A stretch of 23,113 bases of DNA from Paramacrobiotus richtersi (GCA_034698045.1 JAQGAU010000863.1:1-23113); one strand, 5' to 3'. Numbered from the stretch's first letter, positions 1-10,138 are shown. A program made the numbers and translations. The notes: generated by a model not told the origin, from the letters alone.

Positions 1-77
1 GTAAAATGAACTGAAAACCCAAAAACGGAATAGGATGGCCGACCTCGCGTTCGCAACCGCCGATCTAACCGAAAAAC
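1..77. repeat. 77-bp exact direct repeat, copy A (window edge)
   Basis: Bases 1-77 are identical to 8312-8388 in the same orientation; base 78 (a) differs from 8389 (c). The match begins exactly at the first base of the window. Its length equals a k-mer size widely used in short-read de Bruijn assembly, so copy A may be the shared node left at a contig edge rather than a biological repeat. It lies inside a minus-strand open frame in both places, in the same reading frame. Confidence 0.9.
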
Positions 78-528
78 ACTTGCAAATTGCAAACACCGCA
101 ATCATCGTCCACAGCTGTTTAACACCATTGTCTTGGGTGAAGTCGATACGTCCAGACGGGATCTTTTCCCGTTCACTTTCTCGGCTGCAATGACAAAAAT
201 TAAATTCAAAACAAACTGTGGCTTCGCTGAACACGATACGCTGACACACCGCTGCTAGTACCGGCAGACGATCACTGATGTCGTTGCTGCAGCTAGACTG
301 GAATCCCTGCACCACCAAGGTCCTCAGCCTCTTGCAGCCATTACTCAGAGTACAAGGCACTTCAGAAGATTGAGAAAAGGCCACAAGTCTTTCAGTTCGC
401 GAAGAATAACTGTCGCAGTCGCGGCGCTCAAGAAACGAATTAGGCATGCGACAGACTGAAACGCAGCTCGTGCAGGGTGCTCGAGATGAATGAATTACAG
501 GCGACCGACACAGCGCTACAGTACAACA
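1..528 (-). CDS. Unidentified protein, partial (open at left edge)
   Basis: A single minus-strand frame has no stop from about 528 down to base 1, roughly 175 codons. The first in-frame ATG is at 447-445 and gives 149 codons to the edge. A possible splice acceptor (CTGTAG) near 511-516 would make it an internal exon. The protein is rich in Cys, Arg and Ser. A middle segment (GCKRLRTLVVQGF, then DRLPVLAAVCQRIVF) has the spacing of a leucine-rich repeat or F-box/LRR protein, but this is a weak resemblance. A hydrophobic stretch follows near LWTMIAVFAICKC. No family is recognised. The last 77 bases are the repeat shared with 8312-8388, so the true continuation to the left is unknown. It could also be a chance open frame in non-coding DNA. 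Confidence 0.4.
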
Positions 529-2721
529 TGGCTAATCGACTGATTAACTAACTTCTCCTTCCGTACGAATTGCTTATTGCAGGACAAAAGAAGAGGCGAG
601 AACAAATAAACTATGCAGAGATTAGTACTAAATTACAAAAGCAGCGAAACTACGACTTCGCTCAGTTTACTGTTAGTTCCTACCTGCTGGTAAATGGAAT
701 GTGCTCCAGTCAAAAGCATCGCAATTCGCGGAATCAAGAACAACGATGAGAAACAAAACAGTCAGAACCGGGGTAAGGCGATGATGCATTGTTGCGGTGG
801 AACACAAAATGCCAAAAACAAATGGCAAGACTTAGTATAGAACAGCGTTAGTGATCCAATCAGCGATCGTCTAGACTTCAACGGGACAAAGCGAGAATGA
901 AGACACGGTGTGATTGCATCATGATGAACACGGCTTCGAAGGTCGAACAGGCGCACAGAGGAAGTGTGGCAGACCGTCTGTGTCAGCTCTGTCGGTTCCA
1001 GTGAGGCGGGGTCAAGACTATCATCTGCGAATCGACTGCGATAACATTTTCTGCCAGCTGGGATACTTTTTTTATTTAACTGGTGGAAAGTGTATTGTGC
1101 CGACATCGCTCCTTGGGCTATTGCCGAATAAAAATAGCATTTCCTTCAGAATTTTCAGTGTATGGCTTATCGACCGGAGCGAAGCGAAGGTCTTCCACAC
1201 TCACCTCCAACGCAAATTTCTATGCTGCGGAAGTCCATTGTATTCCTTTCAAAGACGATAACTCTCTTTGAAATGTTCAGATTTGCTTCGAATTTGACCA
1301 GCATGTTCTTCGTTACGAGATGTGGAGCTGTATAGTTTTTGAGCCATACTTTTTAAAAACTTAAAAAGTTATTAGGGTTAGACTATGTAAGTATGGACCG
1401 CTAATGCCTAACAACTAGGTAAGTGCACTCGCTGTTTGCGGGCACTGGTGGACCGAAGCGAGCAGAAAGTTAATATGACTAATCTTTAACGGACACTTAA
1501 AAAAGGTGGTTATGTGGACGCTGGTCAGGAGTGTGTGTATGTTAGCGTGTATATATATGGTGTATACTGCTTCAGTGTATATCCTTTCCAAGAACAAAAG
1601 TACTGTTGAAATTTATCACACACCGAAGAACAGCAAAAGGCTCGAAACTATTAAACCAAAAGGTCAGGCAAATGACCCAAAAAATATGAGCTTGTCTTGT
1701 CTTGTTTTGTCTGAAAATTAGTGAAATCTTGTGTGAAAACGCTGTTACTATGAGAGGAATAAATTATGCGATGACAATGCAACATACCTTTACAATGAAT
1801 TGAATACAGTGCTGCTGAACGTACGCGGACGCTGCACTTGGTTGATACTGTATAGAGGTATACACAACAGACTTTTGACGTAAAACGTAGTTACTTCGAC
1901 TATTAAATACGTTCCCTTAAAAAAGAATAACTGTCAGTAAATTTTTTCGCTTTTAATGTGTACATAATTATCATCTATACCTAGTTATCGTACGCACGTT
2001 TGATCAATATATTATAAACTAGCTGCCGTATTTAAAGAAACTGCATGCTGCTCTTATAGTATACGGACAGACAAAAGACCCTGAACGACCAAAATATAAT
2101 ATGTACGGACCAGTTTTTCTCTTTTCTAAAAAGCAGCAAATTTTTCACAGCAGCGACTGTCGACAACAAAAACTAGAAGTACTACGTACGTAGCGTTAAA
2201 TTGCTACAGCCGGCCACGGTTTATTAAATAATTATCGCTGTCATTGAAACAATACCAAACATCAGGCAAATGCTGTGTCAGCAGCTCGGAGCACCGCTTT
2301 CATGCTCCAGACCATGAGTTAGTTGGGATAATAATTCCAGACACATTATGGTGATGCTTTCAAAGTAAAGGTTGCACGACCGCAGAAGTCCATGATGTGA
2401 TTAAATACACAGCGAATTGGTTATTAACGACATCCGCAGATCTAATAGAGCAAAGGCGCTATCCGTGTGGATAACATCGGTGGCTTGAACAGAGCAACGC
2501 CCGCGCGCGGATGCACGCAACGCACGGCTGTTGTTCAAGCCACCGAACGCAGAATTGCTTATCGCGGTGGATGGCGCCTCTCCTCTAGTAAATATAATAA
2601 TAAGATGAATATAATATATAGTACACAAATGGAACCATACGGCATGGAGAAAAATTTCAGACTGAATATAGCATAAAACAGCTACTGACACCAGATATAT
2701 AGCCTCTCGGCTCTCACTTAC
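448..2721. other. No convincing gene; expected 3' part of P450 absent
   Basis: From 529 onward the stretch is AT-rich, with only short frames that lack codon structure or recognisable motifs. It was scanned on the minus strand for the rest of the P450 (helix I AGxxT, K-helix ExxR, heme loop FxxGxRxCxG); no credible match was found. A minus-strand phrase near 2330 (SGIIIPTNSW) faintly resembles the P450 stretch after the K-helix, but it is followed at once by a stop and by no further P450 sequence. A GC-rich hairpin lies at 2477-2546. Confidence 0.5.
2477..2546. repeat. Inverted repeat, 15-bp perfect arms, 40-bp GC-rich loop
   Basis: TCGGTGGCTTGAACA at 2477-2491 is the exact reverse complement of 2532-2546. 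The loop contains an alternating CG run (cccgcgcgcgg). The element is much richer in GC than its surroundings and sits just downstream (minus strand) of the last recognisable P450 exon. It could be the core of a small non-autonomous transposon or a structured RNA element; no target-site duplication is evident. Confidence 0.75.
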
Positions 2722-4707
2722 CGGCATAGAGATCATAAACATTGCGCACTAGTTGTTCTCCTGCAAAACATTTTTTGCCTCAAGCGGAATCGTTTTCGAA
2801 GGATTGTAATTAAATCTCAAGTGCTTACGTTGATAACCAACCATTAAAACACCCCGTTGGATCCGACTGTCCTACACGCAGGAACGCATCGATATAGTCT
2901 CGCGGATACTCCGGATCAAATGTTGTCTTGTGGTGTTCCAGTAGTTCACCCAAGATACCAAAGATATGTACGAATCGGGATTTGGTATCATTGAACCCCC
3001 TCCTAAACGGGGGCACAAATCGTAGCCATGGGTAAAAATCTAGAGTTGACGCATTAGCCAGTTCTTGAAAGTTCACTGCTATAATTTCTGCGCATTCCTT
3101 GAAACGCGGATCGTCGCTGCGGAAATCAGTGCTGAACAGCAGATAGGAAATAATATTTCCAACTATGGAAAAGAAAGATCAACTGAGTTATTTTGTATCT
3201 CGACTGACCAACACGCTCCTTTAATGAACAGATAATAATTATTGATGCACACAGTTAATTATAATGCAGAAGTGTTTGTATACATACATGCCGTGGCAAA
3301 AAACATGCTGTTATCAAACGGTGTCCCCCCAGAAACGGCCAGTGTCTGCAGGGCATTCCCGATTTCGATTTCAATGTATTCTTCCACTATTCGCTTTCCG
3401 AAACCTAAAAGTATACGTTTAAAAATCAAATATTTCCATATGAGCCACGTACCAAAATGTCATCTATCGAAGAGCGTAATTTACAGAATCGAATGCATCA
3501 TACTGTACGTACCAAATTCACGCAACGCTTGTATTGAGAACTGACGCTGTTCCTTCCAAATGTGACCTTCGGACAGAACCGGACCTGATAAAACGAAAAA
3601 TATTATATTTATGCACCATTTGTTATAATCAAAATACAGAAATCAGTCCGTCCGGAAGTACTACTTGCGCATTGTCTCATACTGCAGTTTCGTTGCTGAT
3701 GCTGTTCTGTACATGTTGTAACTTTCTTACCGTTTTCAATTTTCAGGCCGAGGTAATGGTCAGTCACTTTTGGCCGACCGGCAAACCGGATATCCCGAAA
3801 TGCTTTCCTGAGCAAATTTGCATCTGCTATGACGATTGTCAAATCCGTCCCCAAGTAACAACTGTACAGTCCTCCATATCGTTTCGCAAATTCCTCAAAT
3901 GTGCAGAACGGTTTAGCACGATTTATTCCTATAATGAAAAACAACCAGTGATTTATTTACCATATTATTATCAGGGTCATTTACGTTGCTAGTATTGATA
4001 CTTCATACTTCCTTAAACTCTCGCTTCCGGCACACCCAGTTTGAAATGTAGTATGTGAAATGACACAAAAGTATGCACGTTTATGTTTTTGATTCTTTAG
4101 TACTAGTGTTTCATCGACAACCCGGTCATTTCAGATGAATCCTTCAAGATTCGGTAGTTATTCAACATCAATTCAACCCTAGTCTTTGATCAGTCATCAT
4201 TCAAGCCCAGAATAACCACTACGAGAACTATGAATCTGGGGTACCCTGCATGCAGCTCTTATAATTAGGCTTTAACTATGACACTGAAGGTTCGTAATCT
4301 TCCAAATACGATCAGATTATAACCAACAATTCGGAAAGGTCAGTCTGTGATAGTTATGACTACAGTGTTATCTTCATGTAACCACTACATACAGTACCGA
4401 TGGTGCCAACAAGCGGCAGTGGAAAGGGTCCATTTGGAAGCTTCCTGTTGAACCGTTGTATCAGAATCATTACATATTGCCATACACCGAACACAATGGC
4501 GCCGGAAATGCATAGGGTAACAACGAACAACAACAGTTTGACAATGATCCATATCGACAATGCGGGGTTTTCCACAAGTAGATCATATGCCCTTGCGTTG
4601 GAAAAAACTGACAAATTGGCAGTTGAATAACTGTATCTCGGCATATGCGTCAAAAGGGACAGACATCCATGTGGTGCACATTCCAGTGTCATATAACCCA
4701 TGATCAT
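2722..4707 (-). CDS. Cytochrome P450, CYP2-like, N-terminal part only
   Basis: Six exons join in phase: 4707-4398, 3928-3731, 3584-3513, 3404-3288, 3162-2842 and a 39-bp microexon 2760-2722, giving 352 codons. Microsomal P450s are heme monooxygenases of the ER membrane. Visible landmarks are a hydrophobic anchor (about residues 52-83), the Pro-rich hinge (LPNGPFPLPLVG, 90-101), FEEFAKRYG, FAGRP, the helix C heme-contact WKEQR (179-183), RDYIDAFL, and EQLVRNVYDLYAG leading into helix I. The gene stops there: the AGxxT continuation, K-helix ExxR and heme Cys loop are not found downstream, so this is a fragment, a gene interrupted by a long intron or assembly break, or a pseudogene. No internal stop or frameshift occurs. 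About 50 residues precede the anchor, more than usual, so Met22 or a later start is possible. The donor of the fifth exon is weak (see findings). The gene is divergent from the transporter at 5657. Confidence 0.85.
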
Positions 4708-5656
4708 GTTGGCCGAGATAACGCTTTCTTTAGGTTATAAGGGAGATTTTACCGCTTTTCCGGCACACGCGTGCATAAAAAAGATCTACATCCGTAGCAC
4801 AAGCTTTCGGTAAAATTTTAAATTTCTTTCTAGAATAAGTCATCAGCTGAAAAAAAATTTTTCTTCGAAAGGTAACAGGATAGCTTTCATATATATATTC
4901 CTGAACGGATATGAACTGTCACGACAAGCTGTATAAACGTTTTCAAATAAAATAAATAAGATTTCTCCGAGTCTAATCACCAAGCGCAAGAGTACGCAAA
5001 AAAGATTTTTCTTATATATTCCGCAATTAAGCAGAACGACAGTTTGGTTACAAAACTTTATAAATTGCAGCCACGAAAATCCAACAAAAGGTTGACCAAA
5101 GTACAGCTAATTCAGTTTAACCAATTACCAAACACAGCAGCACATATAGCTTCGTGGGTTTGTTAACACAATAATATAGTTACATCTTTACGCCGCTGGC
5201 GTTCATGATCTGTTTGGTAAGAATCCTACAGAAACTGCCCAACGTGAATGCATCGCATATGTATCTGTTTTGTGCATGCCAGAAGGCAAAAACAACCGCA
5301 ACAGGCAATTGCAAGCAAATGACCGTACGTCGTACCTGTAGCGTTTATTTGCCGAGACATTAATTGCCATAAAACCACCTAAAACGAGAAAGCAAGTTCG
5401 TTTTCGCATCTTTAGGCTATAGTGGGGAGAATCCATATGAGAACCGACATACTTGACTTTTGCTTACAATCAGCGTAATACACATGTTAGGCAATGACGG
5501 GCTAACGAAGTGCGCCAATTTCGGATAAATCCCCGATCCTGCAGTGGCGGTAGGCGATTCCCATTCCTTTCAGCTACGCAAATACTTGGTACCGATGGAA
5601 TCGGTTCTTGGAGCACTTCCCTGGTTTTGATTTTTACGGATCCAGTATTTCGAAAA
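4708..5656. promoter_or_regulatory. Shared intergenic region between divergent genes
   Basis: About 950 bp separates the P450 start (minus) from the transporter start (plus), so both 5' regions must lie here. The sequence is AT-rich with homopolymer runs. I see no protein-like frame and cannot identify a specific promoter element. Confidence 0.4.
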
Positions 5657-7066
5657 ATGGCTACAAGTCGCACTCCTGAGCCTGTACTGTATCAAGAGGA
5701 GGACCAAAGGTAAACTGAGCATCCAGCAACTCTCGCTCCTTTTATCCATTTTTCGATCAGATTTCATAACAACATTAGTGCAGTTATACCATTATCAGGC
5801 ATTGGAGACTCATATTTCCACTTTTAGGAATAGCGTGTTACTTGGTTCCATCCGTGAGGTTAGCGAGGAAGAAAGGTCACTGCTTCCGTCTATAGCCGCC
5901 ACGGGCCAACAAAGGCCGGGCAGACCGCTATCCAGATCAGAAATTATCGTCATCATAATATGCTCCTGCACAACTGTGGTGGTCAATATAGGAGTTGGAA
6001 CTATGCCGCTGCTAATTCCCATCGAAGTGAGAAAGGGATTATTTATGCGCCTCTTATTTCTAAAGCTCTTATAACTGCAGATTATCAAAAAAGGATATGC
6101 GTACACTTGGACCGGTGTGCTGTTTATGCTGTACGGAGTTAATGTATCCCTCTGTGAGTTACTACAATCAAAAATCGTAAGCGGGATGATAACTGATTGA
6201 CGGCAGCGTTCGGTAAATTCTGTTTCCATTCCGACATTTTATTTAACCATACTTGCAGGTCCCTTTCCTTGGTACCAAACGGACATTCATATTTAGTTCC
6301 TCTGTTCTTTGTATTTGTTATCTCAGCTTCGGGTAAAGCAAACCATGATTTTATTATTATTTATTTGCGATGGAGTACTTACTCTAGATGGTGGATAGGC
6401 TTCTGGATCTCACAAATAGGCAGTCGGTATTCGCTGGACTGGCATGTGCCATTCGTATCGTGGAAGGACTATGTTATTCCGGTAAGTGCGATAGAAAATT
6501 AAAGGGTACCGGCCCTTTATTTCCTATACATGTATACATCTGATCAATATTAATCTTGCAGGGATTATGAATTCTGTTCTGACTATCCTATGTCTTACAT
6601 TGCCGTCAAGAGCGATATTAGGAATCGTAAGTCAGTTGCAAGAAAACTGTATATATCGTGATCAGATAGTTAGATATTCTCATTACATCCACGGCATCAA
6701 ATTCGACAAGAACACTTCGTAATATTTATTTCCCGTGGGCTTATCGCAACTGACGTACAAAACAGTAATAAAAACAGCTGTCTTTGCCTACAGGAGCAAC
6801 ATATCCTAAATGCGTATAAATTTACAATGCATCTTTGCTGTATTGGAACAAACATTTTAAATATTATCTGTACAGTAGAACGTATATACCATACGGATGA
6901 TTTACTTATTAATAAAATCTGTTCTTCTTTCCTGCCATACCAGAGCTTAATCGATGGACTGATCGGTGTTGGGTACTCATTTGGACCTCTCATTTCTGGA
7001 GCACTGTTTCAGGTTAGTTGCCCGCTGATGTTGGTCTTCCTTATAACCAAGAAGTATCTTGTCTAG
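5657..7066 (+). CDS. MFS transporter, SLC18B1-like, N-terminal half
   Basis: Seven exons join in phase: 5657-5709, 5828-6026, 6081-6176, 6259-6332, 6399-6481, 6562-6626 and 6944-7012, giving 213 codons. The start ATG is in good context (aaaaATGG). The N-terminus is a cytosolic tail with an acidic LL region. Helix 1 spans about 56-82 (VVVNIGVGTMPLLIPIE), then KKGYAYTWTGVLFMLYG, a loop with VPFLGTKRTF, the helix 4 region AGLACAIRIVEG, and helix 5 with GVGYSFGPLISGALFQ. The last matches the GLG...GP..GGALY motif of SLC18B1/vesicular amine-type transporters. Such proteins have 12 helices and move organic cations by proton antiport. If the last exon is spliced at GTTAGT (7013), the C-terminal exons are not recognisable downstream. 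If it is read through, the frame ends at TAG 7064-7066 after a short hydrophobic run, giving a half-size 228-residue protein. The family call is firm; the 3' end is not. Confidence 0.8.
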
Positions 7067-7765
7067 AATTTAGATCTATATTACGCACGGCCGCCCCGTA
7101 ACATCAAAGTCTGAATAACCGCAACACCTAACCAAAATCCGATAACACCACTGGATTCCTCGCATCGAAAAACTACGTCACATGACATTTTTAAAAAAAA
7201 ATTATTACCGGCATGCCGCCAGTTCAATTTAATGCGAAACGTTCAAGGTCACCTTGAAATTATTTTTACTACAAAATAGATCTGTTGCTGAGAAAAATAC
7301 ATAAGCACTTCATACAGCATCATTAGTTAGACCGGTATAAAGTGCCTAAATGGAAAACATTATTCAGTATCTCCACTTTTGAACGGACAAGATTCGCGAC
7401 TAACTCCAGACTGCCAATAATCGAACTGCCAATACCTCATTCCAGACAAGCTGTTATATTTTATAGAAAAATCACAAAAGTCCCAAAACAAATTTCGCAA
7501 ATACAACTATTATTTTGCAATGTATGCTACCGGATGAATATAGTAACAAATTGACAATTACAGCCTGCCATGCAGGATATATCAATGTTGATTTTGTTGA
7601 ACGGAAGAACTTATCATCGGATGCTAAAATGCTACCGGATGTGTAGACCCCACGTTCGCAACGAACAAAGCGAAACACTCTAAAGGCCAGCTAGATAATT
7701 GTGCCGGAGCTCAGTTAGCCGGGAATTATCTCGGCCCTGCAAAATGTGATTAACTGCATCCATAC
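7067..7765. other. No firm gene
   Basis: This is the expected location of the transporter's next exons. A plus-strand frame after the CAG at about 7573-7575 (GYINVDFVERKNLSSD) could be a cytoplasmic-loop exon, but nothing confirms it. Otherwise it is AT-rich with no recognisable motif on either strand. Confidence 0.3.
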
Positions 7766-7936
7766 AATTTTTCCAAGTAAAACAAAGCGACCAATCTTAT
7801 CCACATAGTTCTGCTTGAACGCCTCTGAACGGAGTGTAGAAAGCGACTCGTCCCAGAATTTTATGGCGGATAGATCTTCAGGATAACCCGGACCCCCGGT
7901 TAGCAACTTAGACTCGGCAAAAGTGTCCAGGTAGAA
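7766..7936 (-). CDS. Unidentified exon, 57 codons
   Basis: A minus-strand open stretch is flanked by a CAG acceptor (just above 7936) and a GTATGG donor (just below 7766), with phase 0 at both ends. The peptide has coding-like composition, including TGGPGYPEDLSAIKFWDE and a charged helix-like SEAFKQNYVDKIGRF. Reading through the donor ends after about 18 more codons. A downstream CAG would define an intron of only 29 nt, shorter than any other intron here. I do not recognise the family. It lies on the opposite strand of the region where the plus-strand transporter should continue, so it is a nested gene, evidence that the transporter gene is already over, or chance. Confidence 0.4.
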
Positions 7937-8212
7937 CTGACTATTAGCTGGCAGTATGCATTAACTGTCTCGATAAAACCGATTATCTGCTATGCTCTGA
8001 CAAGAAAACCCAGATGCACTTGATGATTCTTTGAGCAAAAACGCTTTCCGTCCGAAAAGTTTTCTTTTTCTGCTCCTACAACTGGAATGGTACTCGGAAC
8101 TTGAAATATAATCAAGAAAAAGGTTTGCCTAATACTACATAAAACCACTGATCAAAACTGAAAACTGATTGAAAACACTGGAGATGAAGGAATGAAGTAC
8201 CGTTCACGTACC

Positions 8213-8229
8213 ACACGTACCGTACGTGT
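8213..8229. repeat. Short perfect hairpin
   Basis: ACACGTAC (8213-8220) and GTACGTGT (8222-8229) are reverse complements separated by one base. They lie inside a GTAC/CGTA-rich stretch (about 8200-8242). It could be a palindromic protein-binding site (ACACGTAC core) or simple low-complexity sequence. Confidence 0.6.
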
Positions 8230-8311
8230 ATGTACTGCGTACATTAATATTTGACCAAAGCAGCACGAAGCAAACTAAGAACTTTGTATCTATGTAGCTA
8301 ACAGCTAACGA

Positions 8312-8388
8312 GTAAAATGAACTGAAAACCCAAAAACGGAATAGGATGGCCGACCTCGCGTTCGCAACCGCCGATCTAACCGAAAAAC
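8312..8388. repeat. 77-bp exact direct repeat, copy B
   Basis: Exact copy of bases 1-77. On the minus strand both copies read in the same frame (FSVRSAVANARSAILFRF). Here that frame continues downstream for about 35 codons to a stop near 8204. The 5' side of this minus-strand frame (8389-8404) differs from that of copy A. No target-site duplication or terminal inverted repeat is seen, so there is no support for calling it a transposon. Confidence 0.9.
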
Positions 8389-9744
8389 CGACCAACAAAA
8401 CCATCTAAAGGGCGGAAATTTGATCACCCAATTGCAAAGAATTTTTCATACAAGAGTCTTCGAGTGACTTCTAGTGGTTGTAAAATCGGTATTATTGTTG
8501 GGGCATTTTATCACGGGCCAGATGAAAGCAAGTCATTCGTGCACTAATATGACCGAATATGACCAATATTATCGATATAATAAATACTATTACTGGTCAT
8601 CTGCTGTTCAGTACGCGATGAACAGAATGAGTGAGTTAAGAATTCACCAAATGCCACAGCCACAGATTGAGTTTACTGAGGAGCTTGCACTATTCTGCTC
8701 ATAGGCGACTATGGTTAAAAAAAATACTTTAATAAATCGCGAAAATTCCGGACAGTTTTTTTCATACAATGCAATGGTTAAAGTAAATACACCTTTTTTT
8801 TCTCTATAAGGCCAGGGGGGTCCCACGTCCAAAAAACGTATGGTGTGCTGAAGATGAGCGGATTCAGAAAAACAGTCGATGGACGGTAATTGCACACCGG
8901 ACTCATATCCGCTCTTCATTCTATATGCTTCACAGATAGAAGTTGCTACCGCACTTGGTGGCAACTACTTGGGACTCGGCTGCACTCGATCTCGAACTCT
9001 AAGCTTTCCTATTGGCTCGTTCGAATTTTTTTATTGGATATGCACTTTTCAGTACCCGCCTGCATCTGCACTTCGTACGTACAGCTTTACCATGTATACG
9101 GCTCATGACAGTGCCCGACTGCATCACTTCTGTGACAGTTTTCTCACCACTTCCTTGTTTAAACTGCCTGTACGTACGCTTCAACCCTCTACTGCATACA
9201 CCGAATTTGGCTCATGGCCAGTGTCCGGATGATCTTCCACGTGTCACTGGAAGGACGGGTAAAATAAGTTTCTTTTCGGGAATCCTAAAATTTACGCCAG
9301 ACGAAATTTTCGCCCTTTGAACCGTTTTGCAGGCCACAATGGTTTTATATTTGGTTAGACCTGGACCGTATGTTTTCAAACCCATTCTGAATATAGATCT
9401 CTAGAAACCCTGAGGCGGCAGCCGAAGGTGTTTCTTGTATTATATTATATGGGTTCACATTTATGGTTACAAGCCTTGTCAAATTTCTCCGCATTTCTGG
9501 CAAGTCAAGATCGCGTAAGTGACGCGCTAGTTGACTGCATGACATTGTCCGTTTATTGTCATTGTTTCGCAGGTGCTTTCCAGCCGTGTGCCCTGATAGT
9601 TTCCGGTTACTGTTCCTGCATGCTGTCTGAGCTGAATTTTCTCGGTAAAGTTTTATGGTCCTGGTTTTGCTATGTCAGTAGGGCAATCTGGTTGGTTTCC
9701 TCCCAAATATTTCCGCAAATTTTATCGCGTTTGTGACAGATCAT

Positions 9745-10008
9745 TCACGTATTGTATAGATGAATGTTCGCTGACCTTTTGCTTTCAGTGTTTTTTACTT
9801 TGAAATTTCTTAATGAAAACTGCTCGCTCAGGTGAACCGCTTCTGCTAAAGCAGCTAAACGCGCTCTGACATCACTGTTTAAATGTTCATCTACTGCGAA
9901 GTGCAACTGGTAATCCGGGATTACTAATCCCTGCATCAAACCGTTTCTGTAGGCAGAACCTTGGCTTTCCTTATGTACTAAAACCACTAAAGTCGTATTA
10001 GTAACCAT
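9745..10008 (-). CDS. Unidentified small ORF, 87 aa
   Basis: A minus-strand frame starts at ATG 10008 and ends at a stop at 9745, downstream of BTB copy 1. Composition looks coding: an N-terminal hydrophobic strand (TTLVVLVHKES), then PDYQLHFAVDEHLN and an Ala/Leu-rich amphipathic segment (RARLAALAEAVHLSEQF). No family is recognised and no signal peptide is obvious. It may be a terminal exon of a transcript shared with the BTB gene 170 bp upstream, or an independent short gene. Confidence 0.35.
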   Translation of the reverse strand: MVTNTTLVVLVHKESQGSAYRNGLMQGLVIPDYQLHFAVDEHLNSDVRARLAALAEAVHLSEQFSLRNFKVKNTESKRSANIHLYNT

Positions 10009-10138
10009 TCAGAAAATTTGTGGACGAATCCCATCTACTGTAATGTGCTCTGTAATGCCCCATCTACTCTTCACTCGAATGTGCCGTGTCATATACGTAA
10101 AACGGAAATATATCAAGAAGAATATTCTATGAGAATCT

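Larger units (their letters stand above)
7937..9744. other. No firm gene; scattered short open frames
   Basis: Several frames of 60-117 codons overlap on both strands, but none shows a conserved domain. One plus-strand peptide near 9210-9255 (AHGQCPDDLPRVTGR) loosely recalls the PDDL loop of SLC18B1 proteins, and exon-like blocks with good donors end at about 9515 and 9644. I could not join any of them in phase to the transporter. Minus frame 8644-8964 is not convincing. The 77-bp repeat copy and a 17-bp hairpin lie within this stretch. Confidence 0.3.

Noticed and set aside
762-1271. Overlapping open frames on both strands (114, 115 and 62 codons)
   Set aside because: No recognisable motif, no splice signals that join them to anything, and mutual overlap on opposite strands; judged to be chance.
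2260-2400. Minus-strand phrase SGIIIPTNSW as a P450 segment after the K-helix
   Set aside because: Only about ten residues fit; a stop follows four codons later and upstream P450 sequence is out of frame. Not enough to call an exon or relic.
8644-8964. 106-codon minus-strand frame
   Set aside because: Overlaps poly-T/poly-A tracts, shows no domain and no supporting splice sites.
9200-9345. Plus-strand PDDL peptide as a C-terminal exon of the SLC18B1-like transporter
   Set aside because: Only a four-residue match to the family loop; the residues that should follow (G..SG.W...GP) are absent and phase could not be joined.
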